Notes: a model not told the origin generated them from the letters alone. Shown: positions 49,614 to 62,757, numbered from the stretch's first letter. The stretch: 64,000 bases of DNA from Rallus limicola (GCA_022605955.1 JAKCOZ010000003.1:38776761-38840760); one strand, 5' to 3'. Program-made: numbers and translations.

Positions 49614-52598
49614 CTTCAAAAAAAGGATGCAAGAAGACAGATTAAAGAGCAAATTCCTTTTCCCCTTAGCTTCTCCCTAAAATTGTCTAATAAAGTGACA
49701 CAGTTAATTTTGTTTTAGACACTTACTCCTCTCCCACCAAAATCAGTGAAAAATTGCTATTTCTGGAATTTTGCTTCTGTATTGTCTTTCTGCCTCTATT
49801 ATCTCCAGATATTTGGCATGCAACACATGGGTCAGTCTGGTACTATTACTCTTCCGTGATAGGTCTTCTTGACAACTTTCTGTACAACACTTTGTTTCCC
49901 TTCAAACCCGATTTGTAGATCAAATTGCCTTCTTCAAGAGACCCCCTGCTTCTTCTAAGTGTTTTCACCTTTTTCATTAGAAAGAGTTATCCCTCCAGAG
50001 ATGCCAGAACCCAACTCTTCTCCACATGCCTCAGCATCTTTTTGCTTTCCTCAGCAAAGAATTTCTTCTTCAGTTGCTGGAAAAATTCCCTTCCCTGACA
50101 GAGATCCGGCCCCAAGGTGTGCTTGGCTTGGGTTTGCCCTGTGCTGCACAGGACACTCCTGTTTCTTGAAACAGAAACATTTCAGGGCAGGGAACGTCAT
50201 TTGTCTAGCCAGTTTACCAAAAGTGCTCTGCAACAGCATCCTACTGCTAATTACTACGTACATGATAAGAGGAAATGGTAGTGCCAGGTTAAACCATCAA
50301 ACATCAGGACAGGCTGACCAAAAGCTGCATTACAAAGCAATCTTTAATCATTTAACCAGGTCTTCACAAAGCATTTCCTTCCTATGTTTAGAACAGCTTG
50401 AGCATATAACTTCCATAGGCAGAGCAGAGGTCCTCTCAAGCAAACACAGTAAAGATTTGTATTGGGATGGACCAACTCCACCTTATGCAAAAGCCAATGA
50501 GCACTCCTGTGAAGTGAGGTGTGTTTCCTGCTTTACTTGAACTTTTCTCAGAAGGAGAGAACAACTTTTGTTGAAACTTTTCAGACCCAGCTTAATGTAG
50601 CAGTGGGCACCTCACCTGAGATACTTCAGACTGCGCCATTGAAGTTTGCGAAAACTGCTAGAAACTTAGCACAGGAAGTCAGAGGGGAAAAAGAAACAAA
50701 CAACTTTTATGGCAAATGATGCTATCTGCCCAGTCTGTGTGTAGCTGCATCACTGAAGAAAATCAACAGGCTCTCCTGATTTCTGAACCATACTGCTTTG
50801 AACATCACTTTGTGTAATTATTCAAAACTGTATTTTCAAAATAAAAAAAAAACAAACTTCAAAACAGCATTAGCTTTTGTTATCTATATTCAGATTAACA
50901 CACTTCTAGTCCATTCAACTCAGCTGAGAGTTTTCTCACTGTCAGCAATATGCTCTGCCATCACCAGAGTTCAAGCCCTAATTCTAAATCCCACAAACGT
51001 CTTGCAGCCCTCTATTTTAAGCATCCCTTACCTGAAATAGAGATCTTTTTTGTTGTCAGCTGGATGAGAGCAGAAGCAACTGCACTGTTACCCCTGCTCT
51101 GAAAACACACCTCGAGGAAGTGCCCCATGTCACCAGGTAACTTGTGAGTGAAATGAATTTTCAGGCTGCCTTTGTGTGCATCCATGTTTACGAATAATCA
51201 TGCCGAGGCCTTGCAGAAGGACTGCAAGCCGCTGGCACGCTGCTGTGGCTGGCTATACACTGGTGTTTTATTGATGATTCTCCACTTTGACAAGTCACAA
51301 ACAGAGTGGCTCAGGAGCAGTGCCAGGATCCCACGGATCATACCGACACAGCTAACCTAAACGCGGCCCCAGAAACACCACTTGTTATCGAGCAGCGCCT
51401 CTCAAGCAAGGAGCTTCAGAGCATTTTGGGCCACGGCAGGCACATCACAAGTGGGCTGAGGGAGAGGGTAGGTGCAGAGAACAAGGACGCAAAGTAATGC
51501 TACTCTTCAAGGCAGCACAGAAAATTTAGGAGGGTGTCTCCCTGTGCCTTGACTACCAGAGGGAAATGGCCTGGGAGCCGTTAGCCCCTACCATCCTTAC
51601 GTGGGTTTATGTTGAAGGGAGGATTAGGGTTCCCCGCTGCAGAGCCAAAAAAAATCCAAAGCTGCTGACAAAAGTTTAGCGTAGGAGGAAGCCCCCAAAG
51701 GAGCGTAGGGGCAGTTCCCCGAGCTGGGGGGGCCGGTCAAGCCCAGGACCAGGCTGTTGGCACGAAGACAGTGGAAAACCATTCTTTGACTGCCCTCGTG
51801 TGGCAATTGTAATTACAACAGGTACCATGGGCATCGCTCGCCGCAGCGTACAGACTGCAGGTCCGGCATGGTTCGGCTGGTTTGCTGCTGGTTTCTCAGC
51901 TGAAAGAGATGGCAACAGGCCAACTCCTTTACAGGACTCTCCTATTTATTTTGAGGCTTGTAATCCAAAGTTGCCTTTTACAGAGGAAAGGTTGTCATCC
52001 ACAATCAGCTACCAGAAGCCTCCAGTGAAACATGTGGCATTGCTTTTATTCTCTCCTCCCCAGAAGCAGGACAGGACATCTGCAAAATTCTGGAATTCCC
52101 AATTCACACTCCATCCTGCTGGATGTGGGCTTTGTGGATGTCCCTTGTGGGCTAAGACAGATCGCATGCAGGAAAGAGATGGAGCGGGTTTACCCCAGTT
52201 GCCTACTGGATTTAGGTGCAGGATAACACAGAGGCCCTGATCCATATCACAGAGATGCCATGTGGCAACTACAGGACACAGCCCCGGTGAACTTGCACAG
52301 CCACCAGCAGCTTCTCAGCAGGCAGGATAAAGAAGTAGCACTTTTGACCTAGACTGTACTGCAGTGGCCAAAGCTTGAACCTGCTGTCGAATCAGGGCCC
52401 TAAAGCTCCCTACAACTTGCAGAAACCATCCAGGTTTTTTTCTGTGGTGCATCAAGGAAAGAATTAGAGATGTGATGGCATAGTAGAGATATGAGTATTT
52501 ATGATTGGCCATGAGTAAGATGTAAGCAGGATTAAACACACTGAGAGAAAATACGTAGAGTCAGAAACCTCCTCTATTATTTAGGAGTCAGTACTTAC
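49614..52598 (-). other. SHC3 last intron
   Basis: A 2985-base intron splits the SH2 domain. No other gene is supported. Plus-strand frames of 193 codons (49959-50540) and 146 codons (51800-52240) are open but show no domain. AT-rich, with a somewhat GC-richer part at 51.1-52.3 kb. Confidence 0.7.
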
Positions 52599-52894
52599 AG
52601 TTCCTTCTGGGTCCACCAAAAGAAGATGCTTGGCTTGTCCATTGTGCATGCCTGTCAGCACATAGGAGCCAGGATTTGTGGTACTCTTCCTCACAAGGAA
52701 GTCTCCACATTTCTTTAACAGCTGTTCTGCTTCTTTCCTGCTCATCTCTCCTTGATACCATGGCTCTGTGCTGAGCTCTTTGGCTACAGTCGAGTCAGCT
52801 GCTGGGGATAAAAGAGGACTGGTACATCCAGTGGAGGTGGATTTACTCAGCGTAGCCTCAGATGTTTGGTTCTTGAGGGCATCTTCAAATGGTT
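52599..52894 (-). CDS. SHC3: SHC3 exon: CH1 end and SH2 N-terminal half
   Basis: The exon begins with AA, completing a Lys codon from the previous exon, and reads [10 protein letters not shown], the conserved SHC segment that follows DLFDM. After a serine/threonine-rich linker the SH2 domain starts at [17 protein letters not shown]; the phosphotyrosine-binding Arg is in [13 protein letters not shown]. It runs on through [20 protein letters not shown] to EGT, ending in phase 0 at the donor ACT|GTAAGT (last base 52599). The linker before SH2 is the most diverged part relative to mammals, while the SH2 core is nearly identical. Confidence 0.97.
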
Positions 52895-55099
52895 CTTATT
52901 ATGGAAACAAAACCAAAGGCAAGATCATTCAGAGGTAAATCATGTTACAACATGGTGATGTTACGGTCATTTTTAACAGCATTTGTTTTATGTTGTAGCC
53001 ACTCCCTTTACCTTTATTAAAAAAAAAAAAAAAAGAGGGAAGATGCACTGCTAAGACTGCTCATTTATGGATTATACTGACTGAGGAGTGTCATATGTTA
53101 AAAATGTATGTTATGTACAGAAAGATGCTAATAAAAATCAGAGCAAACCTGGTCAAGACTTTCTGAAAGGCAATGATTTTATTTCAGTAATGGCTGTTGT
53201 AAATAGCTGCATTTACATGCCCTGGAACAGAGCAAAGCTCTCCTTTTGACTTGCCATGTATGTCATGTATGACACATTCATTTCAAGTAAATTACATAAT
53301 ATGGGTACCCAAGCCATTATATTCATACCTGGTCTCTCTTCAAGTAATGTATTCATTTAAAAATTATCTATTACTGAGTCTCTAGCTCAAGGGTATGTCT
53401 AGAAGGAATCAGTCACCTTTACCACTCAGCATACCACCCAGGAAGAGGACTTTACAAAATAGACACAGGGTAACACCTTTACTGTGATTTATCTAGCTGA
53501 AATCAGCCACAGGGAAGGATCTCTTAAACCTCAGCTAAATCCTGAACTCAGTGTTACTTTCTGTAGAGTGGAATGAAAGGATGTGCCATTACAGATCCCA
53601 GCTGCCTTGCAGAAATAGTAAGTAAGGTCAGTGCATCCTTCATGTTATGCTGTACTGACCTATCAGAAGTTATTTAACCTTGAAAGACTTTCATCTGGCC
53701 AACTAGTGCTTATTAAAAAGATAGTTTTCTGTGCCCACCAGATTACTAAAGGACATCTGCAAAGCAGTACCATGACAATACACCAGCTCTAATAGACTGC
53801 TCAAATGAGAAGAGTACATAGCAATGTTTGATTAATTTATTTCAGGGAAATAGGGTAAATACTGTGCTGTCACAGATTCCTGATACCTCAGCTAATTCTT
53901 AAGACCAGCTTATATATGTCTCCACTACATTGCAGTCTGCGCAGGGCCCTGCCTTTTTTTCAGTCTGCATGTTTAGTGTGACAAACCACTAATTTAGCTC
54001 TAGTCAACACTTCTCCTAAGACTACTTTTCCTCAGTGATCCAATGGTTACTAAGTATTAATGAAGACTGGAACGTGAGACATCATTTTTCCCTATTTTTA
54101 GGAAAATAATGTGTATAAATCAGAGAGGTAAGTGCATGCATGTTTTAAAGTCATGTCAGGTTAGAAATTGAGTTTATCAACCCTGATTTCAGGGAGCAGA
54201 ATGTTCTAATTTCAGATCTATGTTCACAGGCAGATACTCCTTCAGCTTTCTTCCCTCCCCCTTTCTTTCAATACAAAGTCTCCCTAAGCTGTAGAAATAG
54301 ACATGCCAGGAAAACAGTTTTATATATGCTGAGATAACAGAAACATAGATACGTTATTTTACAAATAACATATAGGCACCAACTGCTTTGTCTCACTGCC
54401 TTTTAATTATGTGAACCAAATTAAATAAAGCATGTGTCAGCAACTGATTGGAGGTAGGAAGAGAAGAGAAATGAATAAATTTTTCTCTGCATCAAACTGC
54501 TTTCCCTGTACTTCCTGTTAAGTTTCCTTCAAGGCTGAAAACAATGTGTACTGGCAGCACCAACATCAGGTTATCCCTGATGCTTAAAGCTGTTGTTGTA
54601 CAGCTTCGGCTTTGATTCTGATTTGGGGAAAAGCCAACTTCAAAGTCAGAACAGACAGCTAGATAGGTTAGTGGGCCTACACAGAGCACGGGATAGGCAC
54701 AGGCTTTTAACTTTCCCCACAGCTTTTCTCTTGCACAAAGTTTTTGTAGCATGCATTGGCTTCCTAGTAACGTATTCACGGGACAGGCTGGAGCAAATTG
54801 TCCAGCCATTCACTCCTTCGCTTTCCCACGTGAAAAGCCTCCTGGTTTATTTTCCTTCCAACAGGTTAGCCTGTGACACTAATGACAACTCAGATACAAT
54901 ACAAACTAGCTTCAAATCTTTGGCCACCTTTATTTTAAAATAAGTGTGGATGTGAATCCACAACGAATTCTAAAATTCACCATAACTCCATGAGTAATAC
55001 TAAAATTTGTAGAATTTAATATCTATTTTTAAACAAAACTAATGCATAAACATATTGGGTAGCTTGACAGAAAGAAAGGTGAATAGGAAGGGAACTCAC
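52895..55099 (-). other. SHC3 intron within CH1
   Basis: A 2205-base AT-rich intron with an A16 run at 53019-53034. No other gene or repeat recognised. The 116-codon plus-strand and 105-codon minus-strand frames near 54.5-54.9 kb overlap each other and have no domain. Confidence 0.7.
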
Positions 55100-55297
55100 T
55101 CATGTCAAACAGATCTTTTCCCGGGCTGCTGCTCTCTTTGGTATCATCTGCTGTTCCACTGAAGGCATTTTCAGCATCTGCCTGAAGTGCCAGTAAAGCA
55201 TCTATATTTATATGCTGGGTGTTTACGTATGTTGGCATCTGTGCTGCTGGGGTTACTTGTGATTTCCCTTCCGGCATACTACAAACATCCAGAGAGC
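55100..55297 (-). CDS. SHC3: SHC3 exon: CH1 region with YVN Grb2 site
   Basis: The acceptor is TTTTTCTAG before 55297 and the donor ATGA|GTGAGT after 55100. The exon encodes 66 residues of the collagen-homology (CH1) region: GSLDVCSMPEGKSQ, then MPTYVNTQHI. YVNT is the Grb2-SH2 binding motif that corresponds to human PTYVNTQ and to SHC1 Y317. The exon ends GKDLFDM, the conserved adaptin-binding segment that continues as KPFEDAL in the next exon. Between them is an acidic, Ala/Ser-rich stretch (DALLALQADAENAFSGTADD) that is longer than, and unlike, what I recall of the human protein. Confidence 0.95.
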
Positions 55298-56173
55298 CTA
55301 GAAAAATCAAGACTTTTTTTCTTCTTTTTTGTCTTTGACAGAACAGTGTTGTTATAATGACCAAATAACATCACACCCCATCACCACAATTTGAAATTCC
55401 CTGGAATGGCAGATGCAGGATCTAGTAAAAAAAAATGTTGATGAATGGATTCAGAACTGTGTTTCAATGAAGGTTTGAGGAGCATGTTATTCAGGAGGAA
55501 GGAAAAGCCTGTAAATAGACTGTCAGTTTCAAAACTAATACTTCAGTTGTGAAGTCATGATAGGAGATGGAATAAGATCCTCAAATCTGTGTAGGTTAAC
55601 AACAGATAACACATTCTGGCATATGAAAATAAAGTGACCCCAAAAAAACAGTAAAGCTGGAAGGGGTGAAAATTGACATGTATGTTTTGATGTGGTTTCC
55701 TTAAAATTCATAGACAACAACAAATAGAACATTATGCATTATTTGTTATTTGTGGGGCCAAGATCCTGTGCAAACACATGCATTGCCCCACATTTTAAAA
55801 ATGTTTCTGCCTTTAATCTATTTCTTCAGAAACTCCATCCTCAACTGCAGGCCCTGGTGGCTCAGATTTTCAGAACAGGCCATGCAGCCTGTCTTTAAAT
55901 ACCATGGGGTTTTAGGACACAACAAGCTAGATAGCTGAGGATTTGGGGCAACTCTATGCACTGCTCTGAAAAAGGTAAGATTTTATGAAGGTGTGAATTT
56001 AATAATTTATTCAGAGGTCAGTACCAAAATGGTTTGCACTGATACCAGTGCTAAAATTCAGACAAAGGGAAGCTATCAACAAAATGCAGTTCATTGCCTC
56101 AAGACTTTGAAGTACAAACTTACACATGCTTTGCCCACCCAAGACATCCTGCAGTGTTACAGCTGAAACTCAC
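55298..56173 (-). other. SHC3 intron within CH1
   Basis: An 876-base intron, AT-rich, bounded by CAAG|GTGAGT and TTTTTCTAG. No other feature seen. Confidence 0.75.
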
Positions 56174-56270
56174 CTTGTTTAACAGGCCCCTGATGCCAGT
56201 CTTCACCGAATTTCTCTCCTAAGTGACGACTCTGGTAATATGTTTGCTCTCCTCCCACTCCTGCCATAGA
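56174..56270 (-). CDS. SHC3: SHC3 exon: CH1 region
   Basis: A 97-base exon from the acceptor CATTCTAG (AG at 56272-56271) to the donor CAAG|GTGAGT. It encodes SMAGVGGEQTYYQSRHLG, then EKFGEDWHQGPVKQ. This matches mammalian SHC3 around EQTYYQGRHLG and FGEDWQQ. The upstream AG fixes the frame: the other candidate AG, in GGCAG ten bases later, would shift it. The exon's first residues (SMAGVGG for human FAGK) are diverged. Confidence 0.9.
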
Positions 56271-57230
56271 CTAGAATGGACACATGTGCAAAGAAATTTT
56301 TGATTGCCTTTAAACAGCTCAGATATATTATGAGTAGCTCTGGCAATTTCCTTGCCTGTATTCTGTGTACTCCCACTCTTCATTTCCAATTAATCACGGT
56401 GTCAGAATATATATCTCACAAATGCATTTGTGTAGGAGTAAGATATTATCAGCGACCTTCATGTAAACTTCCCTGCTTCTTGCTTTTATTAACCCCCTCA
56501 ATCCCAGATGATGCATCAACTCCTCCGGTACCTTTGTCTTCAGATAACAAGCCCTGAGAAAGTGTTCCATGTAAACACTCCTTGGATCAGAAGACACCCC
56601 CAGCACTCTCCAAAACCTGAGCTGGAAGACTCACAGTTGGTTCCAGGGGCCACACTTGAGTACTGAAGGGACGATGTTTTCTACAGAAAAGGCCCCTCTG
56701 GGTTTAAGTAGAGTTGTGCTGAATCTGAAGCTCCTCTAGATGGCTATGCTGATACTGCATTCAAATTTCGACAGCAAGACTGGTAGGAATATCCAAGCTG
56801 ACCTCAGTTCAACGTGAGGTAGAAAACCTACTCAGGAACCTGGCCAAACACTGCTGAGTTATTACCATAATGAACTGTTAGTAATGACTGCACTAGGTTG
56901 TTTAAACAGTTCTGCATAAAATCTTTCCCAGCCAGTGTGTGCTACTCGATACTCTCTGAAGCAGACACCGCTTCTGCAATGTAGTAACCCTCAGTGGATT
57001 TCTCTTCCTCAAACCTGTGTAATAACACCGTAAGGAGCTCACCGCCTTTTGTTTGTCCTGAATCTGACTAACTTGTTACACCCAAGATTCTTAATGCCCA
57101 TTCAAAAGGAAACTGTTGATACATGAAGGGCTGTGAGCTATAAATAGTCCCAATGTAACCATCTTAAAATACATGCTTTTTTAAAATTTTGGATCTAGCA
57201 GCACCAGGACAGAGATGCAATTGCACTGAC
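56271..57230 (-). other. SHC3 intron
   Basis: A 960-base intron with donor CAG|GTCAGT. No other feature recognised. Confidence 0.75.
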
Positions 57231-57384
57231 CTGAGCTGTATCTGCAGCAGTGGGAAGTCTTGCTTTGAGCCTGGCATCAATGAAGCCACCAAGAGGGGGC
57301 ATTTTATTTGGGATGTTGTTGTAATAGGGATGTTCTGTTGTCTGGTGTTCTTCCTCCATCCATGGCTCATCAAAACTCTGCACC
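57231..57384 (-). CDS. SHC3: SHC3 exon: PTB end and CH1 start with YY site
   Basis: The exon enters through TTTCTCACAG and its first base completes an Arg codon (HDR). It reads [14 protein letters not shown], then [14 protein letters not shown] and [20 protein letters not shown]. The PYYN pair is the tandem-tyrosine Grb2 site equivalent to SHC1 Y239/Y240. It ends in phase 0 at CAG|GTCAGT. Conservation with mammalian SHC3 is strong through GGF(I/L)D(A/T)RLK. Confidence 0.96.
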
Positions 57385-58496
57385 CTGTGAGAAAGTGAGT
57401 GCTTTATTTTGCTACTCACTTGCAAAGCACTTACAGATACCTGCAGCATGTTAAGACTGACTGTCAGGGGATAGCTACCACATATTATTTTGAGAATTCA
57501 GCTACCATTATAAGTCAGGAAGCAATGATGGATCATGCAGCAGACCTCCTCTGTTTAGACAAACTTGATCTACAGCTCCTTTGCAATGGATTACATTCTT
57601 TTTGCTAAGTAAAGGATATTTTCACTTAGCTTTAGAAACCATAAAGTGCATTAAGAAAAAAATATTATTTAATCTTACAATAGCATTTGTAATATTATCA
57701 CTTGATTGATTGACTGAGGCCTAAAAGTTTGTCTTTAATTACAGCTACTCTATCACCAATATATATCTGGAAGAACTTCACAAAGCCAAGAGATGGGATC
57801 TGTGGTTTTAGTCTATATTTAACAGTCATTTACCAAGTTTAAAGTAAGTACAAAATTATTCCAGATCAAGTCAGTAGCATTTTATATTCACCATACATTC
57901 ATTTTACTCCGATGTAAGAGATTACACAGGGTACCAGCTCACTGGGATTTATACTACTATTAGCAGGCATATAGCAACCTGGGTGAAAATCACAGCTCAC
58001 CAAAAGTAACAGCCTTTTAAACATGTACAAGCAAACAAATTTTGTACCCTCCAGAGAACAATGTAGTCAAAGCCTCTATCACATCCCTAAAACCTTCATC
58101 CTGGTTAATATTGGAAATAGTGGAACATCACTAATCATTTTGGAAGTTCAGCAAGTCTAGCTTGTTTCATTTAAATAGACAGAGCTGCTATGACAGTAAC
58201 AATGACAAAATGCCACAAATAACATCCCTTCTTGGCCATTCAACTCTGCCTACTAACTATGATGGAAAACACATGACCTTTTCAATAAATTCTCTGTGAA
58301 ATCTGTATTTAACCTATTCTTTTAAAGTGACTGTGCTCCTTTCATATCCATTAGGCAAACCCTGCATTGCTAATTCAACAGAAATCTCAAGTATTTAAAT
58401 CCTCTCTGTCTACAGCAACTCTGTCTGCAGCATGTTTGATTGAGCAGATACAAAGCTAAAGAAGATACTTTAGCAGTCTTCTGCAATTGTACTCAC
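57385..58496 (-). other. SHC3 intron
   Basis: An 1112-base AT-rich intron. No other feature recognised. Confidence 0.75.
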
Positions 58497-58623
58497 CTAT
58501 CATGGAAAGTAGGCATCTTAGAGGGGCATCGCAAATATTGCTTAAATCGAAGCTCGAATGCTTGGCCTATGGTGCTGATGACATCCTGGCCCAGGCCATC
58601 ACAGCATTCTAGTATATGACAAG
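58497..58623 (-). CDS. SHC3: SHC3 exon: PTB domain C-terminal part
   Basis: The acceptor is TTTCATTTAG and the donor ATAG|GTGAGT. The exon encodes [20 protein letters not shown], then [19 protein letters not shown] and FHDR, the C-terminal strands and long alpha helix of the SHC PTB domain, which binds NPxpY motifs on activated receptors. The [12 protein letters not shown] helix is identical to that in SHC1 and SHC3. Confidence 0.97.
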
Positions 58624-61600
58624 CTAAATGAAAAAGATTTGACACATGTACATGCAAATCATTATTTATGTATGGTGGGTAACACCGACCTATGAAAAAA
58701 CACCTACATGTTAGGTTTAGTTGCCCTATTCATGGTGTGCACATTTCAATACAACCCAAACCTGGCACAGTGAATTTCAGGCAATATGGTCTTTTTAAGG
58801 GTTAAATAAAACACCTCTGGTGTGTAACTGCAACAGGCAAGACCACAAATCAGTTCCATAATCTTAGCAATTCCATGAAGACAGGAAATCTAATAAAATT
58901 TCAGTTGTTATTACCTGAATGCAACACATTATATGAAAAATCTGAGCTTTAATTTGAACCTACAAAGATATTAGTAGATGGTAACAATGAAAAAAACTTT
59001 CTTTGCTTTTCTCAATTTTATCCCCATTTCAGTTTTGTGCCAAATCACCCCAAGCTTGCAAGATGCTCACTTCCTTTGAGTTTCCAGAATTTCCCAAATT
59101 ACAGGCTGAAGGAGGACCAGTACTGAAGGAAACTTCCCATATACTTCCTAGATACTTCTTAGATCTAGGCCCTGATCTGTTTCCAAAACTATAGAGACCA
59201 GTGCCCTTTCCTGCTTGTCTGTATGAACACTCTCCTAGCAAACTGCAGGATCACTGAGAAACATGAAGCCCAGACCCCCATTAAGTTCAGGACTCCCCCA
59301 TGTGCCACCCCTCTGAACCCACTGTGACAGAGGCAGTAAGGAGGGAGGCTGGCAACACATGCTCCCTTTCTATGGGAGATCAAGAAACCTTTATCAGCTC
59401 TTTGAACACACAAATTCATCTTCGTTTCAAATCAGAGAGTAGCTCAGAGGTCTCACCTTATGTTACAAGAAAAACAGATGAACTCATGAAGATTTCATCT
59501 GACACTGTAGGAATGTAAATGGGTGTTGAGAGCTGGAAGCTAAAGGTCTGAATGAACAACACCTTTGCAATAATCAGAAAAGCCCGGGCAAGCTCATCTT
59601 CCATACTTAGTGCTGGACAACATCATGGCCTACTGGCCACAGCCTGGACTGGATTTGAACTCTGGTTCTTTTCCAAACCCTGCTGCAGTACAGTGGGAAC
59701 TTGTTCAGAGTTACTGATTTCTGTCACCCCTGACTGCTTTAACAATCTGAAAATATGTTCTTCAGCTGAAAAACTGCATTTTACTACATGCCCAGTGCCC
59801 AGCTCGGTGGAATCAGGTGCTCTGGATGCTGATGTCCTACAAATAAGAGTTGGTCATGACATTTGTGTGACATAATTTTAGTTAAAGCAATAAGGAGACT
59901 AAGGAGGTTTAGCAGTGACTTCTCAGAGGCTGGTCTGCTGGAGAGACTTCTGAAAAGACCAGAATAAAGGGCCAAGAAACCTACGGTTGTGCCAGTATGG
60001 AATGACCAGGGCACTAAGCTGTGTCTTCCACAGCAGCAGCAGCATCTCACACAGCATGAGATAGTGCCCTGCTAAATAGATCCAGTGGTGCTCTCTTCTC
60101 ACCTTATAGCATCTGCTGTGCCGATCAGCATGCTGTGGCAATGCCTGAGTCAGGGGAAACGTCCTTAGCTGTATGTTGAAAGTGGATTCAGCAGCCAAAA
60201 ACAGGACCTTCATGTGTTCCAAGACAGAAGCAGACATCCTTGGCTACCAAAAAGGTATGTGCTGTTTACCCCCTCTGCATCACTGCTGGTGGTGGTGAAC
60301 AATCAGCTCCGGATAAAGATGCAGACTTATCTCCATGAACATGGACTGAAAGTGGTTAGGCCAAACAAAGCTGTAAATTTTGCACTCTGTAACTCGAGTG
60401 GGGATTTAAAGAAGCTGCATTCCTCACTGCTGAACCTGTCTGAAGCTGAAATGAAGCATGAGTCATTAAGTAGTTTCAGTAGATGACATAATGAATAACC
60501 TGTTTCCTTGGATACGTGAATGGACTTCCAGCAGGTAGGAGATGTGCTTCTTGCAAAAGGATGAGAAGGTCTGGCTCACACAGAGATGATTTCTTGTGAA
60601 TGTTACAGTGGAAGACAGACAGTCTTTAGTTTGATAGATCCAGAATATAAAGCGTGGAGAGAGCCTTTCCATCCTTGGGAAGAAATGAGCTTAATATGCA
60701 AGTGAAAGCTGTACTGCAGGATTGGTGCTAGTGTAACAGTACTGGTAACATTTTTCTTAGATACAGAAGTAAATTCAAACTCACTTCTAAGGTAATTTGC
60801 AGATAATACAAAGACTGACAGAATAGCCAGTGATGGTGAAAGAGAGCAATCCAGATCCCTAGGTAAACTAGACGTTTGAAAATAAATGTGTTTTAATACT
60901 GGTCACATACAAAGTCACTGGTGTGCAAAGCACTGATGTACACACACATTTGAGGAAAGCTTCCATGGAAAGCAGTAGCACAGAAGACTTGAAGATCACA
61001 GTGGGAAAAAATCTCACATGAGACAGCAATACTTCAATGCAGCAAAAAGGGCTTATGAGAAAATGGCTAATGACAAGGACAAAAGCAAGCAGGAATAGGA
61101 AGGTGCAGACTCTGTAATAGTTTGCTGAACATTAATACTAGATTACTCCAAACAATAGCAGACATCATCTACCTTTTCAGAACAGTGCAGAAAAATGAAG
61201 GGAGGAACAGAAATTATCCGAAAGACAGAGAATGTGCACTGCAGCTGGAGACCTACAGAGTTCACTCTGTCAAATTTTTCATATAGAAAACTGAGAAATG
61301 ACTTGAACTAAATACACCACAGGAAGACACCACCAGGTTTTTAGATGAGTCCTCGGTCTAAGATAGACTAGCTCAATAAGGAACACTGATGGGAAGTTAA
61401 GGCTAGACACATTCAACGTAGATGCACAGAACAGTTTCCATATAAAATCCAGGCACACAGACAAAACACAGAGCACAGGGCTCCTCCAAACCCTACAGTG
61501 CAAGCATCCAGTCTGTGATGCTGGTCTGCTATATCACCACTGAGATCTCTCAGTACAGCTAAAGCCAGACTCTGGCTCAGCAGAAGGGTACTGCTAAAGC

Positions 61601-62757
61601 AGCTGAGATGGGGAGCAGCTCCACACCATACAGCCCACAGTTTGATGACAGAATTAGGGGCAAACAGTGTTGAACACAACAAGCATGGCAAAGAACTGCA
61701 CTATTTCCCTACCTTCCACTCCCCATAAGTTTTCTAGGTGTTCCACTGATATTCAGCATATGTTTAGTGAAGGAATTATTTGTGAGGTGACATTCTCAAG
61801 TCTGGGCATCTCTGCACATGGACACAATAGATTGCTGAGGTAAATCATAAAAGGTGACAAAATATGGAAGTTATTGTATTAGTTATGCCCATAGTAAGGT
61901 GGTAGCTTGGGGTTTGCAGGGTTGGCATTTTGGAGTTAAAGTGTTTGAATTCTGCAGAAATCCTGTTGGAAGTGCTTGAGTCTTTTTTTGGAGCTAGTCT
62001 TTTTTTTCTCTGTGAATCTATGAATAATAAATAGATTCACAGGTACATGATACAATACTTTGTATCTAGCATTAAGACCTAGTAATGCTTTCTGCATTAC
62101 AAGCAGGAATGTTTTCTGTACCTATTATTTCAGGCTGTAATTTGCACTTCTTATAATTTACTTTAACTTTTGAGAATCTGAACTGGATCTTAGTCTTTGA
62201 AGACAATCAACAAAAGGTTCCCTGTTCCTGACTGAATGCTCATAAAACAATACAATCTTGAATAAAACTTCACCGAGAAAGAGGATTACAGCCTCCAGCA
62301 AGCTGGCTCAAAATCTCACTGGTTGCTAAAGAATTGGATTCTGCCAGGAAGAATTAGACATGTACTGAGAATACATAACTGATTCAGCCACCTCATCGAA
62401 AGACTTAATCAGAGGACTGCTTAGTTCTTGTATAGTGACTGGGTGTAGGTAAGAGTTAGCTGTTGCCTAGAAGCTCACGCAGCCAAGTAAGGCATTTGAT
62501 TTAAGAGATGAAGAGAATCCAAGTGATATTTGGAGATGAAATACAGACAAGACGTGTTCCAAGTTTGAGAACCAACTTGTTCATGGCTCTTCTTTATTGC
62601 TACACAATCTTTCCATGACTCTGTCAAAGGCAATCTTTCTATTGGTCTACATTTAATTTTATTTTTTTTCTGGAGGAAAAAAGATAACTGAATTATACCA
62701 TGAATAATTCATGTTTCTCAAAGGAAAAAAGATGCAAAATAGATATTTCTAACTTAC
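58624..62757 (-). other. SHC3 intron within the PTB domain
   Basis: A 4134-base intron. No nested gene is supported. It contains a decayed CR1-like stretch at about 60.79-61.19 kb on the opposite strand (listed separately). Open frames up to 107 codons are unremarkable. Confidence 0.7.
60790..61190 (+). mobile_element. ancient decayed CR1-like LINE fragment
   Basis: Short blocks line up in order with CR1-type ORF2: a TTTGCAGATAATACAAAGACT block resembling the YADD-downstream FADDTK region, a block with TACAAAGTCACT, then GAAAGCAGTAGCACAGAAGA, then GCAAAAAGGGCTTATGAGAA, which corresponds to the AKRANAI region. There are many frame-breaking indels. The order and spacing fit an old, unrelated CR1 subfamily much more diverged than the 2.1- and 21.0-kb copies. 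This is recognition by eye only. Confidence 0.45.

Noticed and set aside
51800..52240. 146-codon plus-strand frame in the last SHC3 intron
   Set aside because: No domain or splice context; within the range expected by chance in this GC-richer stretch.
56262..56263. Alternative splice acceptor GGCAG for the 56.2-kb SHC3 exon
   Set aside because: It would shift the reading frame relative to the preceding exon, while the TTCTAG acceptor at 56271-56272 keeps it.
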